Assembly (NCBI RefSeq): GCF_005047655.1 | Contig: NZ_SUKF01000005.1 | Span: 337,905-401,904, forward strand | DNA: 64,000 nucleotides | Direction of reading: 5' to 3' | Source of the DNA: Sinimarinibacterium arenosum | Lineage (GTDB): Bacteria; Pseudomonadota; Gammaproteobacteria; Nevskiales; Nevskiaceae | Shown here: positions 49,177 through 57,365 of the stretch, piece by piece | Numbering within the stretch: the stretch's first letter is position 1 | How the letters are laid out: the number at the start of each line of letters is the position of its first letter | The notes under the pieces: model-generated | Databases searched by the model: none | The model's input: only the letters and a program-made list of their open reading frames with translations | Told to the model about the DNA's origin: nothing | Translations under genes and position numbers: made by a program

Positions 49177-51513
49177 TCAGTCCTTGAATGTGGCGCGCTG
49201 CGCGACCCACGCCTGCCCCAGCGACAGCCCCCCGTCGTTGGGCGGCACACGCTGCGCTTGCAACAGATGCAGACCGGCTGCGGCCAGACGCTGATGCAGC
49301 CTTGCACTCAGACGCAGATTGAGAAAACAACCTCCGGCGCCGGCCACGCGGTCGATGCCGTGCTGCCGTGCCGCCCGCACCAGCCAGTCGGCCAGGGCAT
49401 CCGCCAGCGCGGCGTGGAATCGCGCAGCGCCTCGTGCTGGATCTTTTTCTTCGACCAGCTCGGCCAGCAGCGGCAACAGATCAAGCGTGCCGTCGTCACC
49501 GCGCCGCGCCTGCGGCAACGGCGTTCGCAACGCATCAGCCGGCGCCTGTGCGGCGAGCGCTTCGAGCATCATCGCGGCCTGCCCTTCGTAGTTCGCCTGG
49601 AGACACAGCCCCAGTAATCCGGCTGCGGCGTCGAAGATGCGCCCCAGACTCGAACTGCGCGGCGCGTGAATATCACGCGCCAGCATCTGCGTCAGCGTTG
49701 CCGCGGCCGGCTGTCCGGAAAATCGGTGAACAATCAGTGCGCCGAGACCGAGCTCGTGGAGCGCGCTGGCCGCCATGCGCCACGGCTCTCGCGCAGCGCG
49801 GTCACCGCCCGGCAACGCCAGCGCTCGAAGATGTCCCAGCCGCTGCATCCGTGCGCCGTCCACCCGGATCAGCTCACCGCCCCAGGCACTGCCGTCGTTG
49901 CCCAAACCGACGCCGTCCAGTGCCAGCCCCAGTACCGGCGCATCGATCCGATGCTCCGCCAGCACGGCGGCAATGTGCGCATGGTGATGCTGGACCGCGA
50001 TGGCGGGAACGCCCAGGGTCTGCGCCATCCGTACCGCAAGTTGCGAGGAGTAGAAGTCCGGATGCAGATCGTGCGCAATCGCTGCCGGCTGCACGGCCAG
50101 CGTCGCACACAGATGCGTTACCGTCTCATCCAGAAAGCGGCAGGTCGCGGCGTTGTCGAGGTCGCCGATGTGCTGCGACACGAAGGCCTCTGCGCCGCGG
50201 GTGACACAGACCGTGTTCTTGTACCAGGCCCCGTAGGCCAGCACCGGGGGCGTTGATCGCGTCAGTGCGATTGCCAGCGGCGTGTACCCGCGCGCACGGC
50301 GCAGAAAGCGGGGGCCGTCGATGGTGGCGCGCAGCACCGAATCGTCGCAGCGCACCACGATGTCGCGGTCGTGCAGCAACCAGCCATCGGCGATGTCATC
50401 CAGCCTCGCACGCGCCTCGTCGTTGTCGCGCACCAGCGGTTCGCCACCGGGGTTGGCGCTGGTCATCACCAGCAGCAAGTCCTGCGGTCGCGCGAGCCAG
50501 CCGGTGCCGGCAGGGCGTCCGGCTGCTTCGTGGAACAACAGGTACTGCAGCGGTGTGTACGGCAGCATCACGCCAATCTGCGCCAGACCCGGCGCCACAT
50601 CGGGCAGCTGCAGGTCGGTCGCTGCAATCTTGTCCAGCAACACAATCGGTCGCTCCGGACTTTGCATCAGCGCCTGCTGCGCGACATCGACATCGGCAAA
50701 CGGGCGCAGCGACTCGACATTCGCCGCCATCAGCGCAAACGGCTTGGCGTCGCGCTGCTTGCGTCGGCGCAGACGCGCCACGGCGTCGGCGTTACGGGCG
50801 TCGCAGACCAGATGAAAGCCGCCGAGTCCCTTGACCGCGAGAATCTGTCCGGCCCGCAGGCTGTGCAATGCCTCGGCGATGGCGTCATCGGCGTCGAACC
50901 GCACTGCATCGCGCTCGAACCAGACGCGCGGACCGCAATCGGCACACGCGGTCGGCTCGGCGTGAAAGCGGCGGTCGCCGACATCGGCGTATTCCACCGC
51001 GCACGGCGGGCACAGCGTGAAGCGCGCCATCGACGTCTGCGCGCGGTCATAGGGCAATGCGCGCGTGATCGTGTAGCGCGGACCGCAGTGGGTGCAGTTG
51101 ATGAAGGGATAGCGATAGCGGCGGTCCTGCGGATCAAACAACTCCTGCAGGCACGCCGGGCACACGCCGCTGTCGGGTCCGATCGCCGTGGCAACCACCC
51201 CGGCCTGACTCTCGACAATCGCAAAACCATGGCCACCGCGCACACGGACACGCCGCGAGCGGATGGTGTCGATCCGCGCACGCGGCGGTGCCTCATGTCG
51301 CAGCGCGGCGCGAAAGCCCTGGATTGCGGCGGGCGCACCTTCCACCTCGATGCTGACGCCGGCGCCGTCATTGCGCACAAAGCCGGCCAGACCGCCACGT
51401 TGGGCCAGCGCGTATACGAAGGGACGAAAGCCGACGCCCTGAACGATGCCGCGCACCCAGAAGCGCTGCCGGGTGACGGCAGGCACTGCGGCAACGTTCG
51501 GCAGCGTGGTCAT
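49177..51513 (-). CDS. hypF: Carbamoyltransferase HypF
   Basis: 778 aa, full length (R. eutropha has a shortened HypF1 at this position). Domains: acylphosphatase (RFWVRGIVQGVGFRPFVYAL), two C4 zinc fingers (CPACLQE...CTHCGP and CPPCAVE...CADCGP), a YrdC-like domain (GGFHLVCDA) and a Kae1-like domain (HDLHPDFYSSQ, VQHHHAH, GLALDGVGLGNDG, GGCFLN). It activates carbamoyl phosphate as carbamoyl-AMP and loads HypE. An ATG at 51513 is used; a TTG two codons earlier is possible. Confidence 0.97.
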   Translation of the reverse strand: MTTLPNVAAVPAVTRQRFWVRGIVQGVGFRPFVYALAQRGGLAGFVRNDGAGVSIEVEGAPAAIQGFRAALRHEAPPRARIDTIRSRRVRVRGGHGFAIVESQAGVVATAIGPDSGVCPACLQELFDPQDRRYRYPFINCTHCGPRYTITRALPYDRAQTSMARFTLCPPCAVEYADVGDRRFHAEPTACADCGPRVWFERDAVRFDADDAIAEALHSLRAGQILAVKGLGGFHLVCDARNADAVARLRRRKQRDAKPFALMAANVESLRPFADVDVAQQALMQSPERPIVLLDKIAATDLQLPDVAPGLAQIGVMLPYTPLQYLLFHEAAGRPAGTGWLARPQDLLLVMTSANPGGEPLVRDNDEARARLDDIADGWLLHDRDIVVRCDDSVLRATIDGPRFLRRARGYTPLAIALTRSTPPVLAYGAWYKNTVCVTRGAEAFVSQHIGDLDNAATCRFLDETVTHLCATLAVQPAAIAHDLHPDFYSSQLAVRMAQTLGVPAIAVQHHHAHIAAVLAEHRIDAPVLGLALDGVGLGNDGSAWGGELIRVDGARMQRLGHLRALALPGGDRAAREPWRMAASALHELGLGALIVHRFSGQPAAATLTQMLARDIHAPRSSSLGRIFDAAAGLLGLCLQANYEGQAAMMLEALAAQAPADALRTPLPQARRGDDGTLDLLPLLAELVEEKDPARGAARFHAALADALADWLVRAARQHGIDRVAGAGGCFLNLRLSARLHQRLAAAGLHLLQAQRVPPNDGGLSLGQAWVAQRATFKD

Positions 51514-51539
51514 GTCCAAGGGTCCGGGCTCGCGCGGAC

Positions 51540-52502
51540 TCAGCCCTGTGCTGCCACCGCGGGTTCACGCCCGGCGCTGAATGTCGTGGAGCCGTGGTCG
51601 GCCTGCGCACGCTGGCGACACGACGCGGCAGCACCCTGACGCAGCCACGCCAGCCACTCATCAAAACCTGCACCGGTCGTCGCCGAAACCTGGATCACCT
51701 GCAGGCGCGGATTGACCTGCAGGGCCGCCGCCAGCGCACGCTCGACATCAAAACTCAGATAGGGCAACAGGTCGATCTTGTTCAGCAGCATCAGATCGGC
51801 GGCGCGGAACATGTCGGGGTACTTCAGCGGCTTGTCTTCGCCCTCGGTCACCGACAGGATCGCAACCTTGTGCGCCTCACCCAGATCGAACGACGCCGGA
51901 CACACCAGATTGCCGACGTTCTCGATCAACAGCAGCGAATCGTCTGGCGGATTCAGTCGCTCGATCGCATCGCCGACCATCTGTGCATCGAGATGGCAAC
52001 CCTTGCCGGTGTTGATCTGGATCGCGCGCGCACCGGTGGCGCGGATACGCTCGGCGTCGTTGGTCGTCTGCTGATCGCCCTCGATCACGGTGGTGGTCAG
52101 CGAACCGCCCAGCGCCTCGATCGTGCGCACCAGCAGGGTGGTCTTGCCCGATCCCGGACTCGAGACCAGATTGATCGCGAAGATGCCGCGCTGCTGCAGC
52201 TGTCCGCGATTGGTTTCCGCATAGCGGTCGTTCTTGGACAGGATGTCCTGTTCGATCTGCACCATGCGCGCCTGACTCAGGCCCGGCGCGTGTGCGTGTG
52301 CCGGCCCGTGCCCGAAGTGCAGGTCGCCGCTGCCGTCACGCCCCGCTATCTGCGCGTGGGAATGGTCATGGTCATGCGAATGATCGTGCGCATGCACGCT
52401 GCCGTCGGCATGCCGATGAACCGTGGGACGGAGATCGGCCTGACCGGCCGCAACCCCCTCGATCCGGATTTCACCGGAACCACATCCGCAGACGTTGCAC
52501 AT
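51540..52502 (-). CDS. hypB: Nickel-insertion GTPase HypB
   Basis: 320 aa. N-terminal high-affinity nickel motif MCNVCGCG, then a His-rich stretch (about residues 28-75, [13 protein letters not shown]) that can store nickel. GTPase motifs: P-loop [30 protein letters not shown] and LNKIDLLP. A non-conserved C-terminal tail of about 30 residues extends past the G domain. With HypA and probably SlyD (encoded at 14.7 kb) it loads nickel into the hydrogenase large subunits. Confidence 0.97.
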   Translation of the reverse strand: MCNVCGCGSGEIRIEGVAAGQADLRPTVHRHADGSVHAHDHSHDHDHSHAQIAGRDGSGDLHFGHGPAHAHAPGLSQARMVQIEQDILSKNDRYAETNRGQLQQRGIFAINLVSSPGSGKTTLLVRTIEALGGSLTTTVIEGDQQTTNDAERIRATGARAIQINTGKGCHLDAQMVGDAIERLNPPDDSLLLIENVGNLVCPASFDLGEAHKVAILSVTEGEDKPLKYPDMFRAADLMLLNKIDLLPYLSFDVERALAAALQVNPRLQVIQVSATTGAGFDEWLAWLRQGAAASCRQRAQADHGSTTFSAGREPAVAAQG

Positions 52503-52552
52503 GATGAGTCTCGCTCCGTGATTTCTTCATGTCTGACCTTCGTACGGGTCAG

Positions 52553-52897
52553 TTACTGCTCAATTTGCATCTCTTTGACCCGCATTTCATTGCCCTGGAT
52601 CAACTGGAGCTGCCCCGACCCGCACTGCGGGCATGGGTCGTATACCGCCTCCAGCGGCACCGCCTGCTCGCATTGCATGCAGTACGCCTGCCCCGGCAAC
52701 TCGACCCATTCCAGCCGCGCACCTTCGGCGACCGAGCCGCGAGTCACCGCCTCGAAACAGAAGCTCAAGGCCTCCGGCACCACGGTGGACAGCTTGCCGA
52801 TCTCCAGCACGACCAGACTCACGCGCCGCGCACCCTCACGCTTCGCGGTGTCCTCGACGATCTGCAGCACCCCTTCGGCCAGCGACATCTCGTGCAT
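52553..52897 (-). CDS. hypA: Nickel-insertion protein HypA
   Basis: 114 aa from the ATG at 52897, giving MHEMSLAEGV with the nickel-binding N-terminal His2. Structural zinc site CMQCEQ...CPQCGS. The family text LVVLEIGKLSTVVPEALSFCFE is clear. It lies 1 base after hoxT and 50 bases before hypB. In R. eutropha hoxV sits between hoxT and hypA; here it is missing from this place. Confidence 0.96.
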   Translation of the reverse strand: MHEMSLAEGVLQIVEDTAKREGARRVSLVVLEIGKLSTVVPEALSFCFEAVTRGSVAEGARLEWVELPGQAYCMQCEQAVPLEAVYDPCPQCGSGQLQLIQGNEMRVKEMQIEQ

Positions 52898-52898
52898 C

Positions 52899-53426
52899 TC
52901 ATGGGTCCGCCGTTGACGCGGCAGACAATCGACCATGCAGCAGCTCGCGGCGGGACACCGGCCCGGTTGCAACGTCGCTCTCCAGATCCGGCGGCTGGAA
53001 CAGTGCCAGCATCACCGCCTGTGCGGTTTCGACAGCCGCGTCCTGCGTCGGAAATTCCAGCGCGGGAGAGAACAGCGAACAGGTCTGATACGGCCCGATT
53101 GCGTCATCTTCGAGTCCGTAGAACGCATAGCTTGCCGATGGCAGCGTCCAGTGTTGTTGCTCATCGCTGCCCAGCCGACGGAAGCCGTCGTCGCTCTGCA
53201 CCGCATCCGCACCGACCGTATCGGCGCCGGGTAACAGCAGCAAATTGATCGACCACGGCGTGATCAGCACGCCGATGCGGACCGAGCCCCAGTCGCGCAG
53301 ACCCACCAGCTGCACGGACAAGGCCGCATTCGACAGCGGGAAATCGCGCATCCGCGTCTGCGCAATGCGGACAAACGCCGACTCGACCCGCTCGCGGACC
53401 TGAGCCAACGTCGTCGACGCCATCAT
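52899..53426 (-). CDS. hoxT: [NiFe]-hydrogenase assembly chaperone HoxT (HupJ/HybE family)
   Basis: 175 aa from the ATG at 53426, which overlaps the hoxR stop by 4 bases. Family text: ERVESAFVRIAQTRMRDFPLSNAAL, LGVLITPWSINLLLLPG-like (here IGVLITPWSINLLLLPG) and ALFQPPDL near the end. The HybE/HupJ group assists small-subunit maturation of uptake hydrogenases. Function within the family is only partly defined. Confidence 0.9.
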   Translation of the reverse strand: MMASTTLAQVRERVESAFVRIAQTRMRDFPLSNAALSVQLVGLRDWGSVRIGVLITPWSINLLLLPGADTVGADAVQSDDGFRRLGSDEQQHWTLPSASYAFYGLEDDAIGPYQTCSLFSPALEFPTQDAAVETAQAVMLALFQPPDLESDVATGPVSRRELLHGRLSAASTADP

Positions 53427-53635
53427 GCCGCCTCGTCCAGCATCATGAATTTGTGCTGCGGGGCGTCGCAATTGGGGCAGGTCCAGTAGTCCGGCAGCTC
53501 GGTAAATGGCGTGCCCGGCGGTATCTGCCAGACCGGGTCGCCCTCGGCCGGATCATAGACGTGCCAGCAGACGCCGCATTCAAAGCGCGCCTGCGGCGGC
53601 GCCTCCCGGGTTCGATCGCTGATGTTCTGATCCAT
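53423..53635 (-). CDS. hoxR: Hydrogenase-associated rubredoxin HoxR (HupI)
   Basis: 70 aa from the ATG at 53635; the frame is open upstream without a good start. Iron ligands are C-G-V-C and C-P-N-C, with VYDPAEGDPVWQIPPGTPF between them. The first pair is followed by Trp (CGVCW), typical of HupI/HoxR rather than the AlkB rubredoxins at 4.7 and 5.1 kb. In R. eutropha HoxR is needed for the special proximal cluster under O2. A 118-base gap separates it from hoxQ, longer than elsewhere in the island and without a visible gene. Confidence 0.94.
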   Translation of the reverse strand: MDQNISDRTREAPPQARFECGVCWHVYDPAEGDPVWQIPPGTPFTELPDYWTCPNCDAPQHKFMMLDEAA

Positions 53636-53753
53636 GTCCGTCACCTGGTCCTGGGGCCGCCGCAGCAAGGGCTGCTTGCGGTGCCGGCCCGATGGAAAGG
53701 ATGGCGTGCCGATCGTCGCACACCGCAGCGCACAGCCAAAGCCTGCATCCGCA

Positions 53754-54611
53754 TCAGTGGGCCGAAAGCACACCGATCAGATCATGCATGCGCTCCAGAG
53801 AATCGCGCCAATCCTCTTCTGCCGCCAGCGCCACTTCCGGGATGTCCACGACTTCCAGCGTATTGAGAATCAGCTTGTCCATGCCGTTGAAGTACTGCAC
53901 CCACCACGTGTCCCGCAGCGCGGTGGACGTGATGCGGCACTTGCCGTAGCCGCGTGACAGCAGCTTTGCCGTACCGGCACCGAGCGACGCGCCGAGAAAC
54001 TGCAGATCCGGCGGTGTCAGCGGCAGCAGCGTCAGGTTGATCACATGCGCCGGAGCACCGTCGGCGGACGCCGCACTGGCCGACTTCAGCTCGGACAGCA
54101 CCGCAGGGGAATTCATCGCGCCCTCCGGCAGCGCCGTCTCGGGCAATTCCCCGGTTGTGCCCGCGCGCGCCATGCGGATCACCCGCGGCGGGATCGCACA
54201 GGCCTCGATCGCATCCTCGATGCGGGTGCCATCGGCGTCCTGGCGCAGCACCCGCCACACCCCGGCAAAAGCGGTTTCCTGAATGCGGGTTTCGCCATCG
54301 TCATCCTGCAGCAGCACCGAGACTTCGCCCTCGCCGAAGGCATCGGACAGGGCGTCCAGCGTCTCCAGCTCCAGCCCCAGCAGATCCAGCCGTACCGCTT
54401 GCGTACGCGAGTAGCCGTGCCGACGCATGCGCTCCAGCAGCTCACCCAATTGCGCGCAGACAGCCTTGGACAAAACGGCATCAGACTCGATGTCGAGTTG
54501 CGGCACGCGGTAGACGTTCATGTCGGTCGGCATCTCCAGACACTCCGGACCGGCCTCGACTGTTTGCGAGCCGGGGCCCAGCGTGACCACCGGAATCGGG
54601 AATTCCTTCAT
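53754..54611 (-). CDS. hoxQ: Hydrogenase small-subunit chaperone HoxQ (HupH/HyaF family)
   Basis: 285 aa from the ATG at 54611. It begins KEFPIPVVTLGPGSQ and has the family segments YLEMPTDM-like (here CLEMPTDMNVYRVP), NSPAVLSEL, VINLTLLPLTPPDLQFL, GYGKCRITST and VQYFNGMDKLILNTLEV. HoxQ is thought to hold the Tat-exported small subunit with HoxO until its Fe-S clusters are complete. It is cotranscribed with hoxO (13 bases). Confidence 0.94.
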   Translation of the reverse strand: MKEFPIPVVTLGPGSQTVEAGPECLEMPTDMNVYRVPQLDIESDAVLSKAVCAQLGELLERMRRHGYSRTQAVRLDLLGLELETLDALSDAFGEGEVSVLLQDDDGETRIQETAFAGVWRVLRQDADGTRIEDAIEACAIPPRVIRMARAGTTGELPETALPEGAMNSPAVLSELKSASAASADGAPAHVINLTLLPLTPPDLQFLGASLGAGTAKLLSRGYGKCRITSTALRDTWWVQYFNGMDKLILNTLEVVDIPEVALAAEEDWRDSLERMHDLIGVLSAH

Positions 54612-54624
54612 GACGTGTGTCCCC

Positions 54625-55143
54625 TCAATGACAGGCAGTGGAACCTGCAGTGACCACAGCGATACCGACCGTGGGCGCGCGGCTGACCGGCTTCTGGCTG
54701 GCGTCGACCAGCGTCTGGCGATAGACATCCCAATCGCACAATCCCTCAAGTGCGTCGACGTAGGTCTGCGCGTCACCGCCGCGCTGGAACACCAGTGCGG
54801 GATACCGTCGCACGCCATAACGCACCGCCAGCTTGGCCGAAGCCACCGGATCGGCAACGCCGACCTGCAGTGGCGTCGGGCTGCACTTGAGCAGCTCCGG
54901 CAGGATCACCAGCAGATCCCATGATTCCGGATTGTTGCGCGGATCGGCCGTCAGCAGCAGCACGCTGTTGCCTTCGGCGTTGTCGAATTCGGCAACATTG
55001 CCGGGATCGACACGGATGAAACCGCGTTCAGCCACCAGCTGTTCGATCCGCTGCAACAACGGCATCGTCGATTCGGCCGGCTGCAGAACCTGCTGGAACA
55101 TCTGCAGTTCAGGGGGCGTGTCTGAGACGGGGTCATCGTTCAT
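54625..55143 (-). CDS. hoxO: Thioredoxin-like hydrogenase chaperone HoxO (HupG/HyaE family)
   Basis: 172 aa. Three ATGs are close together; the one at 55143 (MNDDPVS) is chosen because GGAGGA lies seven bases upstream of it. A thioredoxin fold without the CxxC active site: LLLTADPRNNPESWDLLVILPELL and YGVRRYPALVFQRGG. HyaE/HoxO proteins bind the Tat signal peptide of the hydrogenase small subunit. The C-terminus is extended past the fold. Confidence 0.92.
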   Translation of the reverse strand: MNDDPVSDTPPELQMFQQVLQPAESTMPLLQRIEQLVAERGFIRVDPGNVAEFDNAEGNSVLLLTADPRNNPESWDLLVILPELLKCSPTPLQVGVADPVASAKLAVRYGVRRYPALVFQRGGDAQTYVDALEGLCDWDVYRQTLVDASQKPVSRAPTVGIAVVTAGSTACH

Positions 55144-55179
55144 GTTCATTTCCTCCATGTCGTCTGCGCTGCAGTGGCA

Positions 55180-55494
55180 TCAGCGCTGCGGGCGCAGATG
55201 CGGCGGCAGTTGGGGCTCGCGGCCGATCAGGTCGGCAAACGCGGCATCAACGCTGGCTCCGGCTGACGGATCGCCGGCCAGCACGGCATCCAGCGCCTGC
55301 AGCGCGTCACCGATACTCTGTGCACGCTCTGCATCAAGAATTTCGCGCGCGGCCCCCAGAAACGTCAGCAGCCAGTCTCCGCGACTCACCGGACCAACCA
55401 GCATCACGTCGACCCAGGCATGACCGTCGCGGCCCGCGCACCAGGCGCGCAGTCCCTCGACCTTTTCAACCTGCATGGGAATGCCGATGCACAT
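55180..55494 (-). CDS. hoxL: HypC-family hydrogenase chaperone HoxL (HupF)
   Basis: 104 aa from the ATG at 55494, beginning MCIGIPMQVEKVEGL with the essential Cys2; GDWLLTFLGAAREIL follows. It is longer than HypC, with a helical C-terminal extension. In aerobic uptake-hydrogenase operons HupF/HoxL protects or delivers the Fe(CN)2CO unit to the membrane-bound large subunit together with HoxV. It starts 4 bases after hoxM. Confidence 0.94.
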   Translation of the reverse strand: MCIGIPMQVEKVEGLRAWCAGRDGHAWVDVMLVGPVSRGDWLLTFLGAAREILDAERAQSIGDALQALDAVLAGDPSAGASVDAAFADLIGREPQLPPHLRPQR

Positions 55495-55498
55495 CGTC

Positions 55499-56098
55499 TT
55501 ACTGTGGCCGGAAGCGCATATCGCCGTGACGCCAGGCCTCGGACTCGTCAGGCCGGCCGGACTCGTAGCGGTCGAGCGCGAGGGCATGATCGGAGCGGCC
55601 TTCGGCCGCGTTCATACGCGGGCGCCCCTGCACACCCCAGACAGCCAGGCGCTGCAAGGCCAGCTCCAGCGCCGGCGCGATCTGTGCGCGGACCGGTTCA
55701 CGCAGACTGCCGCCGTAGTCGTCTAGTTCGACCGGCTGCACACCAACCAGGGCCAGCTCTGGACAACGCCCCAACAACTCGGCACACGCCAGAACCTCCT
55801 GAAAGCCGGTCTGATGCAGGCTCATCTTCTTTGCGCCCATGAAGCGTGGAACCTCGGCACCTTCGATCAGCTGCAAGGTGCCCGGCGGCAGTCCCCAGTC
55901 GATCGCATCGAACACCAGCATCTTCCGGGCCTGCTCCACATAGGGCAGCAGATAGAGCCCCTGAGTACCGCCGTCGAGCAGGCAAACGTCGTCGTCGAAA
56001 CTCCAACCCGCGTCCAGCGCCTCGACACAGCGCACACCAAAGCCTTCATCGGCCCACAGCAGATTGCCGATGCCCAGAATCAAGATGGAGTGCGACAC
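55499..56098 (-). CDS. hoxM: Hydrogenase maturation endopeptidase HoxM (HupD)
   Basis: 199 aa from a GTG at 56098 preceded by GGGGGGA. Family motif GIGNLLWADEG (residues 9-19). The nickel-sensing residues of HybD (Glu16, Asp62, His93) correspond, with a constant offset of two, to Glu18, Asp64 (VFDAIDW) and His95 (MSLHQTGF). It removes the C-terminal 15 residues of HoxG after nickel insertion. The last 35 residues are unusually charged and not typical of the family. It has its own candidate sigma54 promoter upstream. Confidence 0.95.
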   Translation of the reverse strand: MSHSILILGIGNLLWADEGFGVRCVEALDAGWSFDDDVCLLDGGTQGLYLLPYVEQARKMLVFDAIDWGLPPGTLQLIEGAEVPRFMGAKKMSLHQTGFQEVLACAELLGRCPELALVGVQPVELDDYGGSLREPVRAQIAPALELALQRLAVWGVQGRPRMNAAEGRSDHALALDRYESGRPDESEAWRHGDMRFRPQ

Positions 56099-56118
56099 GA
56101 TTCCCCCCAGGACTCGTT

Positions 56119-56135
56119 GTAACGCTTACCGTTAC
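56119..56135. promoter_or_regulatory. Inverted repeat GTAACG-5-CGTTAC near the hoxM transcription start
   Basis: GTAACGCTTACCGTTAC is a perfect 6-bp inverted repeat lying directly downstream of the sigma54-like -12 element, across the expected start point. A repressor site or a leader hairpin is possible. The same arms occur at 23538-23552. Confidence 0.3.
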
Positions 56136-56150
56136 TCAAGCAGCGTGCCA
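56136..56150 (-). promoter_or_regulatory. Candidate sigma54 promoter of hoxM
   Basis: On the minus strand TGGCACG (56144-56150), four bases (CTGC), then TTGAG. The -24 GG and the spacing are right; the -12 element has TTGA in place of TTGC. It lies 38-52 bases upstream of the hoxM start. The same TGGCACGC core precedes hoxK. sigma54 dependence is expected because HoxA is a sigma54 activator. Confidence 0.5.
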
Positions 56151-56257
56151 GTTCAGTGCCGATTTAATTTCTTATGTTTATCAGCAGCTTGTGAATTCCG
56201 CCGGTAAACATCTGGCGCCGGATGACAAGACGCTTACCACCCTGCAAGCAAGTCCGG

Positions 56258-56512
56258 TCAGCGACTTTCCGCACCGGCGTAGCTACGCCAGGCCTGATGG
56301 ATGTCCCAGGCCGCCTGCAGGCGCAGCCAGAATTCAGTCTCGGTTCCGAAGTACAGCGCCAGCCGCAGTGCGGTGTCGGCACTGATCGCGCGGCGCCCGT
56401 TGACGATCTCGTTGAGACGGCGGCGCGATATGCCGAGATCACGCGCCAGCGCGTCCTGACTCACCCGCGCGGGCCGTAGAAACCGGGTCAACAGAAAACG
56501 CCCCGGATGCAT
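56258..56512 (-). CDS. HigA-like antitoxin / XRE-family regulator without a toxin partner
   Basis: 84 aa from the ATG at 56512 (MHPGRFLLTRFL), matching the HigA/VapI family start HPGE-x-L; an upstream ATG at 56584 would add 24 residues. Helix-turn-helix: VSQDALARDLGISRRRLNEIVNGRRAISADTALRLALYFG, a typical family stretch (conserved SQ-x-x-LA, I-x-E-I-V-N-G, D-T-A-L-R-L), then FWLRLQAAWDI. No HigB-type toxin gene lies on either side. It sits between hoxZ and hoxM, splitting the otherwise standard hydrogenase order. It may be a captured regulator or the residue of a mobile module. Confidence 0.85.
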   Translation of the reverse strand: MHPGRFLLTRFLRPARVSQDALARDLGISRRRLNEIVNGRRAISADTALRLALYFGTETEFWLRLQAAWDIHQAWRSYAGAESR

Positions 56513-56629
56513 CGTGCGCCGCGGCAGCCGCAGTACACGTTGCATTCGGGGCGCAAGGCGCTCTTGCTGCAAGCCTTCGATCATGGAGGCCGTTGCCGGC
56601 TCAATGGCACGCTGAGCCGACCGTCAACG

Positions 56630-57334
56630 CTAGTCCTTGAACATGCGCCAGCCGGAGATCATCGTGGAAACGATCGACTGCCGGCTGACGATATCCTCGC
56701 GGACCGCAGCGTAGATGTGCACGATCACAAACGTCACCAGGACCCACATGCCCAGGTGATGCAGCGAATGCACTTGCTGGCTGCTGCCGATCAGCGGGAT
56801 CACCCAACCGAAAAAGCGATCGGCCCACGAACCCGCCTGCGCGCCCTCACCGTATAGCGCGAAACCGGTACAGATCATGAAGAAGGTCCCGAGCGTAAAC
56901 AGGAAGAACATGGCCAGTTGCGCCAGCGGGTTGTGTCCGATGTATTTCTTCGGCGCCTTCTCGATGAACAGATACCAGCGCAGCTCGAACAGTACCTCGG
57001 ACCACCATTTCTTCGACCAGAACGGCAGGATGAATAATTGATGCGAGTGACTGTTGCCAACGAAGGCCCAGTAGATGCGAACGGCCCAACCGATGGCCAT
57101 GACGTACCCAGCGGTGAAGTGAGCGAAACGGATGTAGCCCATCAGGAAGTTGTTGCTGGCCTCCCCCGGCACGCTCGGCAACGGGTACGCGATCAACAGT
57201 CCGGTCGCGACCAGCACGGTGATCGACAATGCATTGATCCAGTGCCACAGCCGCAAGGGTGCTTCATAGACATAGACGGCCTTGATCAGCTGGGCCCGGC
57301 CCATGTACTGCTGGTTGGTTTCTTCGGTGAACAC
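56630..57334 (-). CDS. hoxZ: Hydrogenase cytochrome b subunit HoxZ (HupC)
   Basis: 234 aa from a GTG at 57334 with GGAG seven bases upstream (the first in-frame ATG comes 12 codons later). Four TM helices with heme-ligand His residues in LRLWHWINALSI, RFAHFTAGYVM, QVHSLHHLGMW and VIVHIYAAVRED. It anchors HoxK/HoxG at the periplasmic face and passes electrons from H2 to quinone. It follows hoxG by 31 bases. Confidence 0.95.
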   Translation of the reverse strand: MFTEETNQQYMGRAQLIKAVYVYEAPLRLWHWINALSITVLVATGLLIAYPLPSVPGEASNNFLMGYIRFAHFTAGYVMAIGWAVRIYWAFVGNSHSHQLFILPFWSKKWWSEVLFELRWYLFIEKAPKKYIGHNPLAQLAMFFLFTLGTFFMICTGFALYGEGAQAGSWADRFFGWVIPLIGSSQQVHSLHHLGMWVLVTFVIVHIYAAVREDIVSRQSIVSTMISGWRMFKD

Positions 57335-57365
57335 GTGCGCTCTCCCGATATCGGTAACGCCGCCT

